Positions 8,404 to 17,490 of a stretch of 64,000 nucleotides of DNA are shown here, one piece after another. How positions within the stretch are numbered: position 1 is the stretch's first letter; each line of letters opens with the position of its first letter. The notes under the pieces were generated by a model, which did not search any database, was not told where the DNA came from, and saw only the letters and a list, made by a program, of their open reading frames with translations. Source of the stretch: Streptomyces abyssalis (lineage in GTDB: Bacteria; Actinomycetota; Actinomycetes; Streptomycetales; Streptomycetaceae); contig NZ_LJGT01000038.1 of the NCBI RefSeq assembly GCF_001751365.1, positions 1,279,540 through 1,343,539 on the forward strand. Direction: 5' to 3'. Made by a program: the position numbers and the translations under genes.

Positions 8404-10859
8404 CCGGGCGACGGCGGGTGTCCGGGGGCCAGACCGCCCGGGAGGCCGTCCGGGAGGGTCTGTTCCGCCCAGATCGTCTTGCCCTGCTGGCCGTAGCGCA
8501 CCCCCCAGCGGCGGCCCAGCTGGGCGACGAGCAGCAGACCGCGTCCGCCCTCGTCCATGAGGCTGGCAGGGCGCAGATGAGGGGCGGCGATACCGGTGTC
8601 GGAGACCTCGCAGATCAGTTCCCGGTCGTATATGAGCCGCAGCCGGATCGGCGGGTTGCCGTAGCGGATCGCGTTGGTGATCAGCTCGCTGACTATCAAC
8701 TCGGTGCTGAACAGGACGTCTTCAAGCCCCCAGGAACCCAGACGGGCGGCGGCGTCAGCGCGTATCGGGGCGACGGCCGCCGGATCGGCCGGAACGTCCC
8801 AGGTGGCCACCTGACCCGGGTCGAGTGCGCGCGTACGGGCGAGCAGCAGCGCGGCGTCGTCCTCCGGCTGTTCGGGGAGCATGGCGGCGAGGATGTGGTC
8901 GCACGAGGCCTCCAGGGACTCAGGTGTCTCCGTGAGGCTGCGCCGCAGCATGGCGAGGCCCTCGTCGAGGTCGCGGTGGCGGGTCTCGATCAGGCCGTTG
9001 GTGTAGAAGGCCAGCACGCTGCCTTCGGGCAGTTCGCGCTGGGACGCCTCGAAGGGCGTGCCGCCCACGCCGAGCGGCGGGCCGGCGGGGAGGTCGAACA
9101 GGTCGACGGTGCCCGGCGGCGAGACCACGAGGGGTATGGGGTGGCCGGCGCGTGCCGCGGTGCAGCGCCGGGAGACCGGGTCGTACACGGCGTACAGGCA
9201 GGTGGTGCCGGTGTAAGCGGCCGCGGACTCACTGCCGCTCTCGTCCGACAGACGCGTGACCATGTCGTCGAGATGCGTGAGCACTTCGTCGGGCGGAAGG
9301 CCCATCTCCGCGAGGGACCGGACCGCGGTGCGGAACCTGCCCATGGTCGCCGAGGCCTGGAGCCCGTGCCCGACGACGTCGCCGACGACCAGGGCGACGC
9401 GTGCGCTGGAGAGCGGGATCACATCGAACCAGTCGCCGCCCACACCCGCCTGCCCCTGCGCCGGCAGATAGCGGGAGGCCGTCTCCACCGCGCTCTGTTC
9501 GGGCAACTGCTGCGGCAGCAGGTCGCGTTGGAGGGTCTCCGCCGTCTTGCGTTCACGGACGTAGCGGCGGGCGTTGTCCATTGAGACCACGGCCCGCGCG
9601 GTCAGCTCCTCGGCCAGCAGCATGTCGTGGTGGGCGAACGGCTCCGGACGCCTGTGGCGCATGAACAGCGTGACCCCGAGGGTGATGCCGCGGGCACGCA
9701 GCGGCACCACCATGACCGAGTGGATGCGCTGGGACCCGACCCGTGCCGCCCGCGCGGGATCGTGACCCGTCCACTCGGCGAGCAGCCGGCTGCTCGCCTC
9801 GGGCGTGGTCGTCCTCGTCCCGCCCAGGCGCTCGATCAGTTCGGAGAAGCGGGGGTGTGTGACCACCTCCCCCGTCCCGACCAGGTCCCCGGACTCTCCG
9901 GTGGCGACGGAGCGCTGTCCCGCACGGCGCACGTCGACGGGACCGTTCAGCGGCCCGGGCGGCGGTTCATTCCCGTGTTCGAGGAAGGTGAGCACATCGA
10001 CACCGGTGAAGTCAGCGAACTGCGGGACCGTGACGTCGGCCAGCTGCTGCGCGGTGCGCCCGATGTCCAGTGTGGTGCCGATGCGGCTGCCTGCCTTGTT
10101 CAGCAGCAGCAGGCGCTGCTGGGCGGAGTACTGCTCCGTCAGATCCTGCGCGGTGAAGCACACACCGCGCAGGTCGCCGTTCTCGTCCTTGGCCGGCGCG
10201 ACCCAGACCGACCAGGAATGCTCGACTGCTTCGCCCGGTACGCGCACGAAGGTACGCAGATGCTCGCGCTGGTCCGTCTCCACCGCCGTGCGCATGGCCC
10301 GCTCGACCCTGCACGGTTCCGGCTGGTCGGTGATGATCTCCGACGGGCGCAGGCCCTGCAGCTGGTCCTCGGTGAGCCCGGCCGCACGTTCCATGTCGCG
10401 GTTCGCCCGCACGACCAGCAGGTTCGTGTCCAACAGCCCGAGGATGCAGGGGAATTCGCTGAACCCCCAGTCCATCGCCGTCACGTCGGCACCGCTGTGC
10501 AGACGTGCCTCGTCGACACGCACGAGGAGCCAGTCGGGACCGACGGGCGTGGTGCGGCGGCGGGCGAGCAGAGCCACCCGTACCTCGCGGCCGTCCCTGT
10601 GGCGCAGCACGACGTGGCCGTTCCAGCTCCGTCGCCCGGCGAGCGCCTCCATGACCGCTTCGGCTCCGGGCTCCGCGAGCAGGTCGGTGCCTGCCCGGCC
10701 CAGGACCTCCTCGTGCTCGTAACCCAGAAGCCGGACGGCCCCGGGGCTCCAGCCGGTGACCGTGCCGTGCTCGTCGACGATGGCCGTGACGGGCCGCTCC
10801 GCGTCGTCGGCCACGGCGGCCCCATGGCCACCGCGGGCCGCGGGACGGTCTTGCGCCAT
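8400..10859 (-). CDS. PAS-PAS-GAF-SpoIIE/PP2C phosphatase with C-terminal anti-sigma-type ATPase domain
   Basis: About 819 residues. In order: PAS (~25-120, TAIVDEHGTVTGWSPGAVRLLGYE), a second PAS (~130-250), GAF (~265-430), a PP2C/SpoIIE domain (~445-660; GGDWFDVIPL, GDVVGHGLQA) and an RsbW-like HATPase domain (~680-810; ELITNAIRYGNPP, DEGGRGLLLVAQLG). Such proteins sense a signal, dephosphorylate anti-anti-sigma factors and bind sigma or anti-anti-sigma partners; they are numerous in Streptomyces. The loop normally reading FTNG is FYTNGLIE here. The ATG at 10859 follows AGGAGGT; a GTG one codon upstream is equally placed. No partner anti-sigma antagonist is adjacent. Confidence 0.92.
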   Translation of the reverse strand: MAQDRPAARGGHGAAVADDAERPVTAIVDEHGTVTGWSPGAVRLLGYEHEEVLGRAGTDLLAEPGAEAVMEALAGRRSWNGHVVLRHRDGREVRVALLARRRTTPVGPDWLLVRVDEARLHSGADVTAMDWGFSEFPCILGLLDTNLLVVRANRDMERAAGLTEDQLQGLRPSEIITDQPEPCRVERAMRTAVETDQREHLRTFVRVPGEAVEHSWSVWVAPAKDENGDLRGVCFTAQDLTEQYSAQQRLLLLNKAGSRIGTTLDIGRTAQQLADVTVPQFADFTGVDVLTFLEHGNEPPPGPLNGPVDVRRAGQRSVATGESGDLVGTGEVVTHPRFSELIERLGGTRTTTPEASSRLLAEWTGHDPARAARVGSQRIHSVMVVPLRARGITLGVTLFMRHRRPEPFAHHDMLLAEELTARAVVSMDNARRYVRERKTAETLQRDLLPQQLPEQSAVETASRYLPAQGQAGVGGDWFDVIPLSSARVALVVGDVVGHGLQASATMGRFRTAVRSLAEMGLPPDEVLTHLDDMVTRLSDESGSESAAAYTGTTCLYAVYDPVSRRCTAARAGHPIPLVVSPPGTVDLFDLPAGPPLGVGGTPFEASQRELPEGSVLAFYTNGLIETRHRDLDEGLAMLRRSLTETPESLEASCDHILAAMLPEQPEDDAALLLARTRALDPGQVATWDVPADPAAVAPIRADAAARLGSWGLEDVLFSTELIVSELITNAIRYGNPPIRLRLIYDRELICEVSDTGIAAPHLRPASLMDEGGRGLLLVAQLGRRWGVRYGQQGKTIWAEQTLPDGLPGGLAPGHPPSPG

Positions 10860-11266
10860 CACAGCCCACCTCCTACGGCGCGGAGCGTGACGACCGGCCG
10901 GCGCCGCTGCCTCCAGCCTGCATCAGATGGGTTACGTGTCTGCCGGGACGGTCTGCCGCCGAGTCGGGTCACCTGCTTCCGCGCCCTTATGCGTCGCGTC
11001 CATGTCCGGCGTCCGTACCCGCGCCCGTGCCGTACCCGCGCCCGTGCCGGGCCTGCGCCCGTGTCGTGCCCGTATCCGGACCGTGCCCGTGTCCGGGCCG
11101 TGGCAGCCCGTAGCCGCGTGCCTCCCGTCCGTCCGTATGACAGTGCGGGCGGGGCGGGAGCCCGGAAAGCGGGAGCGTGACCGTTCGGGAAACGGCGATG
11201 AGTTCTCCCGGTCCCGGTTGTCCGACTGGGGGAGAGACCAGACGACCGGGTTCCTGGAGGGGCATC
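10860..11266. other. intergenic region with degenerate CCCGTG-type repeats
   Basis: This 407-base gap between divergent genes holds no convincing ORF. From about 11000 to 11110 it is made of variants of a six-base CCCGTG/CCCGTA unit in short and long spacings. Similar sequence occurs at about 30250-30330 and 60030-60110. It should contain the promoters of both flanking genes, but no clear -35/-10 pair was found. Confidence 0.5.
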
Positions 11267-11875
11267 ATGCGGAAGATCGCTGCCGGACTGTTCATCTCGC
11301 TCGACGGGGTCGTGGAAGCACCCGACCAGTGGCACTTCCCGTACTTCGACGACGAGATGGGCGCCGCCGTCGACGCGACGCTCGGCGCTTCCGACACCAT
11401 CATCCTCGGCCGCAGGACGTATGACAGCTTCGCCGGGGCGTGGCCCGAGCGTGAGGCGGCAGGCGGCGAGGACGCCGACTTCGCCAAGAAGATCGGTGAC
11501 GCGCGGAAGATCGTCCTGTCCAGGCAGAAGCTCGACTTCACCTGGCGCAACTCGGAGCAGCTCCAAGGCGACTTCGCCGAGGCCGTCACCGCTTTGAAGA
11601 ACGAGCCGGGCGCGGACATCGCCGTGAGCGGCTCGGTCTCCGTCGTGCGCCGGCTGCTGGCCGAAGGCCTGCTGGACGAACTGCAGCTGCTGGTGCACCC
11701 GATCGCCGTCCGCAAGGGCATGCGGCTGTTCGACGAGGGGGAGAGCCCGATCCCGTTGAGGCTGGTCTCCTCCGAGACGTTCGGGAGCGGTGTGCTCAAC
11801 CTCGTCTACGCACCGGCCCGTTCGGCCGGTGACGCCGGTTACGACGACGCCAAGGCTCACCTGCCGCAGGGCTGA
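11267..11875 (+). CDS. dihydrofolate reductase family protein (RibD C-terminal domain)
   Basis: 202 residues. It begins RKIAAGLFISLDGVVEAP, has the NADPH-binding segments ILGRRTYDSFAGAW and IAVSGSVSVVRRLLAEGLLDELQLLVHPI, and ends with the usual RibD_C strand (GVLNLVYAPA). This group resembles the reductase half of riboflavin biosynthesis RibD and DHFR but usually has an unknown substrate. Start ATG behind GGAGGGG. Monocistronic; converges with LysR. Confidence 0.9.
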   Translation: MRKIAAGLFISLDGVVEAPDQWHFPYFDDEMGAAVDATLGASDTIILGRRTYDSFAGAWPEREAAGGEDADFAKKIGDARKIVLSRQKLDFTWRNSEQLQGDFAEAVTALKNEPGADIAVSGSVSVVRRLLAEGLLDELQLLVHPIAVRKGMRLFDEGESPIPLRLVSSETFGSGVLNLVYAPARSAGDAGYDDAKAHLPQG

Positions 11876-11955
11876 GCGGTGGGCGGGCAGCCCGGAGCAG
11901 TCCCCGGATCGGTCCGGGAGCAGCCCCCGGAGCGGCCTGCGCGGCCCGGTCCCCC

Positions 11956-11990
11956 GGGACGGCGGCGTATCAGGGTGCCGCCGCCGTCCC
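11956..11990. terminator. strong hairpin after the RibD-like gene
   Basis: GGGACGGCGGCG (11956-11967) and CGCCGCCGTCCC (11979-11990) form a perfect 12-bp stem with an 11-base loop. It overlaps the end of the convergent LysR gene, so it can terminate transcripts from both sides. Confidence 0.65.
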
Positions 11991-12902
11991 GATGTCCCTG
12001 CCGCCCTCGCGCGCGACCTGCCGGAGGATCTTCGTCATCGCCGTGCCCACCGGGGACGGTGCGCGGTCGGCGGAGTGCGCGAGCATGATCCGTCTCGACG
12101 GTGCCTCACCGCCGAGCCCGAGCACGCGGACGTCCTCCCGTACGCCGCTCAGGGCCAGTTGGGGTACCAGCGCCACGCCGAGCCCCGCGGCGACCATCGC
12201 CTGCGCCTCCTGGTAGTCGTGCGCCTCGAAGGAGACCACGGGTTCGTATCCGGCGGCCTGGCACGTACGGAGCAGCACCTCTGCCACGGGATGGTGGTCC
12301 GCCCTGGTGATCCAGCGCTCCCGCGCGAGTTCGCCGACTCCGACGCTGTCCTGGCCGGCCAGCCGGTGCGCGGCCGACACCACCAGGCGCGTCGGATCGG
12401 CGAGGAGTTCGCGGACGCTGAGGCCCGCTTCGTCGAGCCGGGACCACTCGTAGTCCCAGAGGACCGCCATGTCGATCTCCCGTGTGTGCAGCAGTTCGAG
12501 CAGCCCTGACAGGCGCGCGCTGCGTACCGAGAGCGAGACTCCCGGGTGGCGCGAGGCGAAGCCGGTGATCGCGAAGGGCAGCAGCGAGGCGCCGAACGTG
12601 GGGAACGTGCCCAGGCGCAGGGTGCCTGCCCGCGCACCGCGGATGTCTTCGAGCTGCTCGTGCAGCGCGGCCAGCCGGCGTTCGATGCCCGCCACGTGTT
12701 CGACGACCGCCCGCCCTGCGTCGGTGAGGTCGACGCCCTTCGCGTGACGTGCGAGGACCTGCAGCCCCAGCTCCGCCTCCAGCTTCCTGATCTGCTGGGA
12801 GACGGCCGAGGGCGTGTACGCGAGCTGTTCGGCGGCGGCCGTCATCGAGCCGTACCGCGCGACCGCGGCCAGGAGCCTGGACCGTCCCAAGTCGACATGC
12901 AC
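11970..12902 (-). CDS. LysR family transcriptional regulator
   Basis: 310 residues. The N-terminal helix-turn-helix (DLGRSRLLAAVARYGSMTAAAEQLAYTPSAVSQQIRKLEAELG) is followed by an effector-binding domain from about residue 90 (GTLRLGTFPTFGASLLP). The GTG at 12902 is chosen because the fold begins directly after it; the longer open frame runs antisense to the next gene. It is divergent from the prpF-like gene across 136 bases that also hold the GntR-type operator, so it is a second candidate regulator of the carboxylate cluster. Confidence 0.88.
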   Translation of the reverse strand: MHVDLGRSRLLAAVARYGSMTAAAEQLAYTPSAVSQQIRKLEAELGLQVLARHAKGVDLTDAGRAVVEHVAGIERRLAALHEQLEDIRGARAGTLRLGTFPTFGASLLPFAITGFASRHPGVSLSVRSARLSGLLELLHTREIDMAVLWDYEWSRLDEAGLSVRELLADPTRLVVSAAHRLAGQDSVGVGELARERWITRADHHPVAEVLLRTCQAAGYEPVVSFEAHDYQEAQAMVAAGLGVALVPQLALSGVREDVRVLGLGGEAPSRRIMLAHSADRAPSPVGTAMTKILRQVAREGGRDIGTAAAP

Positions 12903-12997
12903 GCCGTGGACTGTAGCAAAACTTAATCCCGCGTGGAGATATGGGAGATGGCGTTCACGGCCGACGTGTAGCAGGGTGTGCCCCACTTGGCGTACAG

Positions 12998-13012
12998 ATT
13001 GCATGCAACTTG
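12998..13012 (+). promoter_or_regulatory. GntR-type operator upstream of the prpF-like gene
   Basis: ATTGCATGCAACTTG holds the perfect palindrome TTGCATGCAA (12999-13008). The identical 15 bases recur at 19506-19520 before the flavoprotein gene. FadR/FCD-type GntR proteins bind short palindromes of this kind, and such a regulator is encoded at 18713-19447. Confidence 0.7.
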
Positions 13013-13038
13013 CATGGGGCATGGGAGGCGGGCGAACG

Positions 13039-14196
13039 ATGCAGGTACCGGCGGTACTGATGCGGGGCGGGACCAGCCGGGGACTGTTCTTCCACGAGGC
13101 CGATCTGCCCGCCGGCCCCGCGCTGCGGGACAGCTTCCTCCTCGCGGCGTACGGCAGCCCCGACCCGTACCGCAGGCAGGTCGACGGCGTCGGCGGTGCC
13201 ACGTCCGCGACCAGCAAGGTGGCGATCATCGGGGACGGCAGGCACCTCGGGGTCGACGTGACGTACGAGTTCGGGCAGGTGTCGATCGACCAGCCGCTGG
13301 TGGACCGTACGGGCACCTGCGGCAACATGTCCGCCGCCGTCGGCATCTTCGCCGTCGACGAGGGGCTGGTGCCGGCGACCGATCCCGTGACGCGGGTGAC
13401 GTTCCGGAATCTGAACACCGGCAAGAACGTCACCGCCCACGTGCCCACCCCCGGCGGCCGCTACGACCCTGCGGGAGACTTCTCGATCCCCGGAGTCCCG
13501 GGCACGGGCGCGAGCATCCGGCTGGACTACCTGGACCCGGGCGGCGCGGTCACCGGCTCGCTGCTGCCCACGGGACGGACGGTCGACGAACTGGAAGTGC
13601 CCGGACTGGGCGCGGTCGAGATGTCGGTCGTCGACGCCGCCAACCCGCTGCTCTTCGTCCGGTGGGAGTCGCTGGGCCTGACGGGCACGGAACTTCCCGA
13701 CGACGTCGATTCCGACCCCGCGCTGCTCTCCCTGCTCGAACTCGTACGGGCTTCGGCCGCGGTGCACATCGGGACGGCGGTCTCCCGCGAGGACGCGAGC
13801 GCGCGTACCCCGTCCGTTCCGAAGCTCGCCATGGTCGGCCCGCCGTGCGACTATCCGCTTCCGGACGGAACGGTTCAGTCCCGCAGGGACCAGACCCTGC
13901 GGGCGTCGATGATGTCGATGGGCCGGCTCCACCGCTCGTACGCGCTCAGCGGCGCCATCTGCACCGCCGTCGCCGCGGCCATCCCCGGGACCCTCGTCGC
14001 CGGGGCGGCCGGAGCGCGTCCGGCGGACGAGGAGATACGCATAGGCCACCCCTCGGGCGTGCTTCCCATGACGGCCCAGGTGGAGCGGAACGGCGAGGGA
14101 TGGGACGTCCCCGTCGTCTCCGGATACCGCACCGCACGGCGCCTGATGGCAGGCGAGGTCGTCGTGCCCGACGCCAGGGTCGCCGCACACGCGTAG
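13039..14196 (+). CDS. PrpF/LigU-type aconitate isomerase-fold protein
   Basis: 385 residues with the two-domain diaminopimelate-epimerase-like PrpF fold: start MQVPAVLMRGGTSRGLFFHE, then TGTCGNMSAAVGIFAVDEG and a C-terminal IRIGHPSGVLPMTAQVE. Family members shift double bonds or cis/trans geometry in 2-methylaconitate, 4-oxalomesaconate or trans-aconitate, using Lys or Cys acid-base groups. Beside a TctC-type importer and a tricarballylate-dehydrogenase-like enzyme, an aconitate-type substrate is the best inference. Start ATG behind GGGAGG. First gene of the plus-strand run 13.0-18.6 kb, controlled by the operator just upstream. Confidence 0.88.
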   Translation: MQVPAVLMRGGTSRGLFFHEADLPAGPALRDSFLLAAYGSPDPYRRQVDGVGGATSATSKVAIIGDGRHLGVDVTYEFGQVSIDQPLVDRTGTCGNMSAAVGIFAVDEGLVPATDPVTRVTFRNLNTGKNVTAHVPTPGGRYDPAGDFSIPGVPGTGASIRLDYLDPGGAVTGSLLPTGRTVDELEVPGLGAVEMSVVDAANPLLFVRWESLGLTGTELPDDVDSDPALLSLLELVRASAAVHIGTAVSREDASARTPSVPKLAMVGPPCDYPLPDGTVQSRRDQTLRASMMSMGRLHRSYALSGAICTAVAAAIPGTLVAGAAGARPADEEIRIGHPSGVLPMTAQVERNGEGWDVPVVSGYRTARRLMAGEVVVPDARVAAHA

Positions 14197-14248
14197 CGGC
14201 CCGGACCAACCAGTCACAGCCACGTCAGCGCTCGAAGGAGGACCGGCG

Positions 14249-15373
14249 ATGAGCCGCAAACCGATGTCTCGTATCCGGATGACCGGGGTGGTGATGGCTG
14301 CCGGTCTGACACTGGCGGCCTGCGGCAATCCCCAAGGAGTCGGGGACGACGGAAAGACCGACGCGGGTGCCGAGGTCCCCTCGCGCGTCGAGATGGTCAT
14401 CCCCTACGACGAGGGCGGCGGCACCGACACCTGGGCCAGGTTCCTCGCGCCGTATCTGAAGAAGCACACCGCCGGGACGCCGACGTTCCTGCCGGAGAAC
14501 AAGCCGGGCGGAGAGAGCATCACCGGCTCCAACGAGTTCGTGCGGTCGGGCGGTACGGACGGCAAGGAGGTCCTGGTCACCTCCGCGACGACCTACTATC
14601 AGGCGCTGCTGAAGCGCCCCGAGGTGGAGTTCGACTTCTCGAAGATGCGGCCGCTGATCATGAACGGCTCGGGCGGCGTCATCTACACCTCGCCGAAGAC
14701 GGGCATCAAGAGCGCGGACGACCTGGTGAAGCACAAGAAGAAGCTCACCTACGGCGGCATCAGCGCCACGGGCCTCGACCTGACGATGCTCCAGGCGATG
14801 GACGTGCTCAAGAAGCCGGTCGACGCCACGTTCGGATTCGAGGGGCGTGAGACGGCGCTGCTGGCCTACCAGCGCGGCGAGGTGAACATCGACTACCAGA
14901 CCACGTCCGCGTACAAGACCCAGGTGGAGCCCCTGGCCGAGAAGGGCAAGGCCGTCCCGCTGATGTCCTTCGGGGTGCTCAAGGACGGCAAGGTCGTCCG
15001 CGATCCGAACGTGCCGGACCTGCCGACCGTGGAGGAGTTCCACAAGAAGATGTACGGCAAGAAGCCGTCGGGGCCCGCCTACGAGTCCTACAAGGCGTTC
15101 CTCGTCCCCGGCACCACGTACCAGAAGGGCCTGTGGGCCAACGAGGACACCCCGGACTCGATCGTGAAGGCCTACTGGAGCACGGTCGGCAAGCTCAAGA
15201 AGGACAAGAACTTCGCGAAGAAGAGCGACAGCGTGCTGGGCGGCTATCCGCTCTACTCCGGCGAGAACGCGGAGCAGGAGATCCAGAAGGCGTTCGAGAT
15301 CGATCCCGCAGCGCGCAAGTACGCCCTCGACATGCTGGAGCGCGAGTACGACGAGAAGCTCGGCGGCACCTGA
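14249..15373 (+). CDS. tctC: TctC-type tricarboxylate-binding lipoprotein
   Basis: 374 residues. Lipoprotein signal peptide with lipobox LAAC (Cys ~25), then a Bug/TctC-type solute-binding fold: VEMVIPYDEGGGTDTWARFLAPYLKKH and ITGSNEFVRSGGTDGKEVLV. These proteins capture citrate-like or other carboxylates outside the membrane for the TctAB permease. Start ATG behind AAGGAGG, 52 bases after the prpF-like gene. Confidence 0.92.
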   Translation: MSRKPMSRIRMTGVVMAAGLTLAACGNPQGVGDDGKTDAGAEVPSRVEMVIPYDEGGGTDTWARFLAPYLKKHTAGTPTFLPENKPGGESITGSNEFVRSGGTDGKEVLVTSATTYYQALLKRPEVEFDFSKMRPLIMNGSGGVIYTSPKTGIKSADDLVKHKKKLTYGGISATGLDLTMLQAMDVLKKPVDATFGFEGRETALLAYQRGEVNIDYQTTSAYKTQVEPLAEKGKAVPLMSFGVLKDGKVVRDPNVPDLPTVEEFHKKMYGKKPSGPAYESYKAFLVPGTTYQKGLWANEDTPDSIVKAYWSTVGKLKKDKNFAKKSDSVLGGYPLYSGENAEQEIQKAFEIDPAARKYALDMLEREYDEKLGGT

Positions 15374-15383
15374 GCGGCCGCCG

Positions 15384-15418
15384 CGCCGGGGGCGTCCACC
15401 GTGACGGCGCCCCCGGCG
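15384..15418 (+). promoter_or_regulatory. intercistronic hairpin between tctC and tctA
   Basis: CGCCGGGGGCG (15384-15394) and CGCCCCCGGCG (15408-15418) form a perfect 11-bp GC stem with a 13-base loop, with no T-run. Such a stem after a binding-protein gene typically protects the upstream message or partly terminates, giving more binding protein than permease. The function is inferred. Confidence 0.55.
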
Positions 15419-15489
15419 CCCGGACGCCCTCCGACGCCCGGAGGCCCCGACGTCTCGGCTGTTCGCAAGTCCCCCGAAAGGTCTGATCG

Positions 15490-17490
15490 ATGCTGGATGC
15501 CGCGTTCAGCGCGCTGGGCAACCTCTTCGCCCTGTCGAACTTGATATTCCTGCTGCTGGGCGTCGGCTCCGGCCTGGTCGTCGGCATGATTCCCGGGCTC
15601 GGCGGCACGGGCGCCGTCGCCATGCTGCTGCCGTTCGTCTTCGCACTGGAACCCACGCAGGCACTGGCCCTGATCATCGGCGCGGTCGCCGTCGTGCACA
15701 CCTCGGACACGATCGCGTCCGTGCTGCTCGGGATACCCGGATCGGCGTCCGCGAGCGTGCTGATGCTCGACGGACACCAGATGGCGAAGAAGGGACAGGG
15801 CGCGCGGGCGCTGTCGATCGCGTTCATGTCCTCGATGATCGGCGGGCTGCTGGGTGCTCTCGGACTGACGCTGTCGATACCCGTGGCACGTCCGCTGGTG
15901 CTCAGCTTCGGGGCGCCCGAGCTGTTCATGCTGACCCTGCTCGGCGTATCGCTGACCGCGGTGCTCTCGCGCGGCAACATGGTCAAGGGGCTGCTCGCGG
16001 GAGCGTTCGGGCTGCTGCTCGGGGGAATCGGCGCGGCTCCGGCGGCGGCCGACTACCGGTTCACCTTCGGTTCGCTCTTCCTCTCGGAGGGCCTGGACCT
16101 GGTGGCCGTGGCGCTGGGCATCTTCGGCATCGCCGAGATCGTCACGCTCGTGGGCAGCCGCTCCAGCGTCGCCACCGGTTCGGGGCTCGGCAGCGGCTGG
16201 CGCACCGGCTTCCGGGACGTGCTGCAGCACTGGCGGCATGTCATACGGGGCGCCCTCGTCGGAATGTGGGCCGGAGTCCTGCCGGGGCTCGGCGCGACCG
16301 CCGGTACGTGGATGGCGTACGGGCAGGCGAGGGCGACGACGCGCAAGGAGAAGAAGAAGACCTTCGGCAAGGGCGATCCACGGGGAATCATCGCTCCGGA
16401 GAGCGCCAACAACTCCGTCGAGGCCGGCGACCTCATCCCCACCCTGCTGTTCGGGATTCCGGGCGGCGCTCCCGCGGCTCTGCTGCTGGGCGCGCTGCTC
16501 GCCTTCAACATCGAGCCGGGTCCGCGGATCATCACCAAGGACCTGGACATCGTCTACACGATCATCTGGTCCTTCGCGCTCGCGAGCATCCTGGGGGCCG
16601 CGGCCTGCTTCCTGCTGAGCCGTCCGCTGGCGAAGCTCAGCTTCGTACGGTTCCCGGTCCTGGCCGGCGGGCTCGTCGTCGTGCTGTTCACGGCCGGCTT
16701 CCAGGACTCGGAGCAGATCGCGCTGCTCCAGGTCATGCTGCTGCTCGGCGCCCTCGGCTGGGTGATGAAGGTGTGCGGCATACCGCGGGCGCCGTTCCTC
16801 ATCGGCTTCGTGCTCAGCCTGCCGATGGAGCGCTACTACTTCCTCACCGCGAACCTCTACGAGTTCGGCGAGTGGACCGTCCGGCCATGGGTCCTCGTCC
16901 TGCTCGGTGTGCTCGTCGTGCCGACGCTCTTCTCGCTGGTGAAGAAGGTCCGGGCGCGCCGTGACCCCGGCGACGCGCAGCAGGACCAGGAGGACCAGCC
17001 GGACGGCGAGGCGGGTGAGGGACCGCGGCCGCCCCGGATCTGGAGCGTCGTCGTCCCCGCGGTGTTCCTGGTCGTCTTCGTCGCGGCGTTCGTGATCTCC
17101 CGCGGGTACAGCAGCCAGGCCAGGCTCGTGCCGGGGCTCGTGACCGTCGTCGGGGCGGCGGTGGCCGCGGGCGCGCTGGTTGCCGGGGTGCGCGTGCTGC
17201 GGCGGGCGGGTCCGCAGGAGCCGGAGCAGCGTGCGGCGTGGGCCGTCGAATGGCGGGCCGTGCTGCGGTCGTTCGCCTGGCTCGCCGGGTTCATCGCGCT
17301 CACGTACGTGCTCGGTGTACTGCTCGCGGCGCTGGTGTTCCTGCCGCTGTTCCTGCGGCTCGTGGCCGAGATGCGCTGGCGGGGCATCGTCGTGTACACG
17401 CTGTGCACGGTCGGCGCTCTGGCGGCTCTGGCGGCCTTCGCGGACATCGCGCTGCCCATCGGCTACCTCACGCCGGTCGGGCTGCTGTGA
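15490..17490 (+). CDS. tctA: TctA-TctB fusion, tricarboxylate transporter membrane subunit
   Basis: 666 residues against ~500 for a normal TctA. Residues 1-~495 are TctA (VGMIPGLGGTGAVAMLLPF; second copy AGVLPGLGATAGTWMAYGQ; PESANNSVEAGDLIPTLLFGIPGG). After a hydrophilic linker (ARRDPGDAQQDQEDQPDGEAGEGPRPP, broken here for length: about residues 490-520) come four more helices matching TctB/DUF1468 (VFLVVFVAAFVISRG; FAWLAGFIALTYVLGVLLAAL). TctB is usually a separate small gene; none is present, so the fusion supplies it. It moves carboxylates with sodium or proton symport. Confidence 0.92.
   Translation: MLDAAFSALGNLFALSNLIFLLLGVGSGLVVGMIPGLGGTGAVAMLLPFVFALEPTQALALIIGAVAVVHTSDTIASVLLGIPGSASASVLMLDGHQMAKKGQGARALSIAFMSSMIGGLLGALGLTLSIPVARPLVLSFGAPELFMLTLLGVSLTAVLSRGNMVKGLLAGAFGLLLGGIGAAPAAADYRFTFGSLFLSEGLDLVAVALGIFGIAEIVTLVGSRSSVATGSGLGSGWRTGFRDVLQHWRHVIRGALVGMWAGVLPGLGATAGTWMAYGQARATTRKEKKKTFGKGDPRGIIAPESANNSVEAGDLIPTLLFGIPGGAPAALLLGALLAFNIEPGPRIITKDLDIVYTIIWSFALASILGAAACFLLSRPLAKLSFVRFPVLAGGLVVVLFTAGFQDSEQIALLQVMLLLGALGWVMKVCGIPRAPFLIGFVLSLPMERYYFLTANLYEFGEWTVRPWVLVLLGVLVVPTLFSLVKKVRARRDPGDAQQDQEDQPDGEAGEGPRPPRIWSVVVPAVFLVVFVAAFVISRGYSSQARLVPGLVTVVGAAVAAGALVAGVRVLRRAGPQEPEQRAAWAVEWRAVLRSFAWLAGFIALTYVLGVLLAALVFLPLFLRLVAEMRWRGIVVYTLCTVGALAALAAFADIALPIGYLTPVGLL

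Noticed and set aside
8262..11180. Plus-strand open frames of 440 and 517 codons
   Set aside because: Shadows of the minus-strand SpoIIE phosphatase, whose domains are unmistakable.
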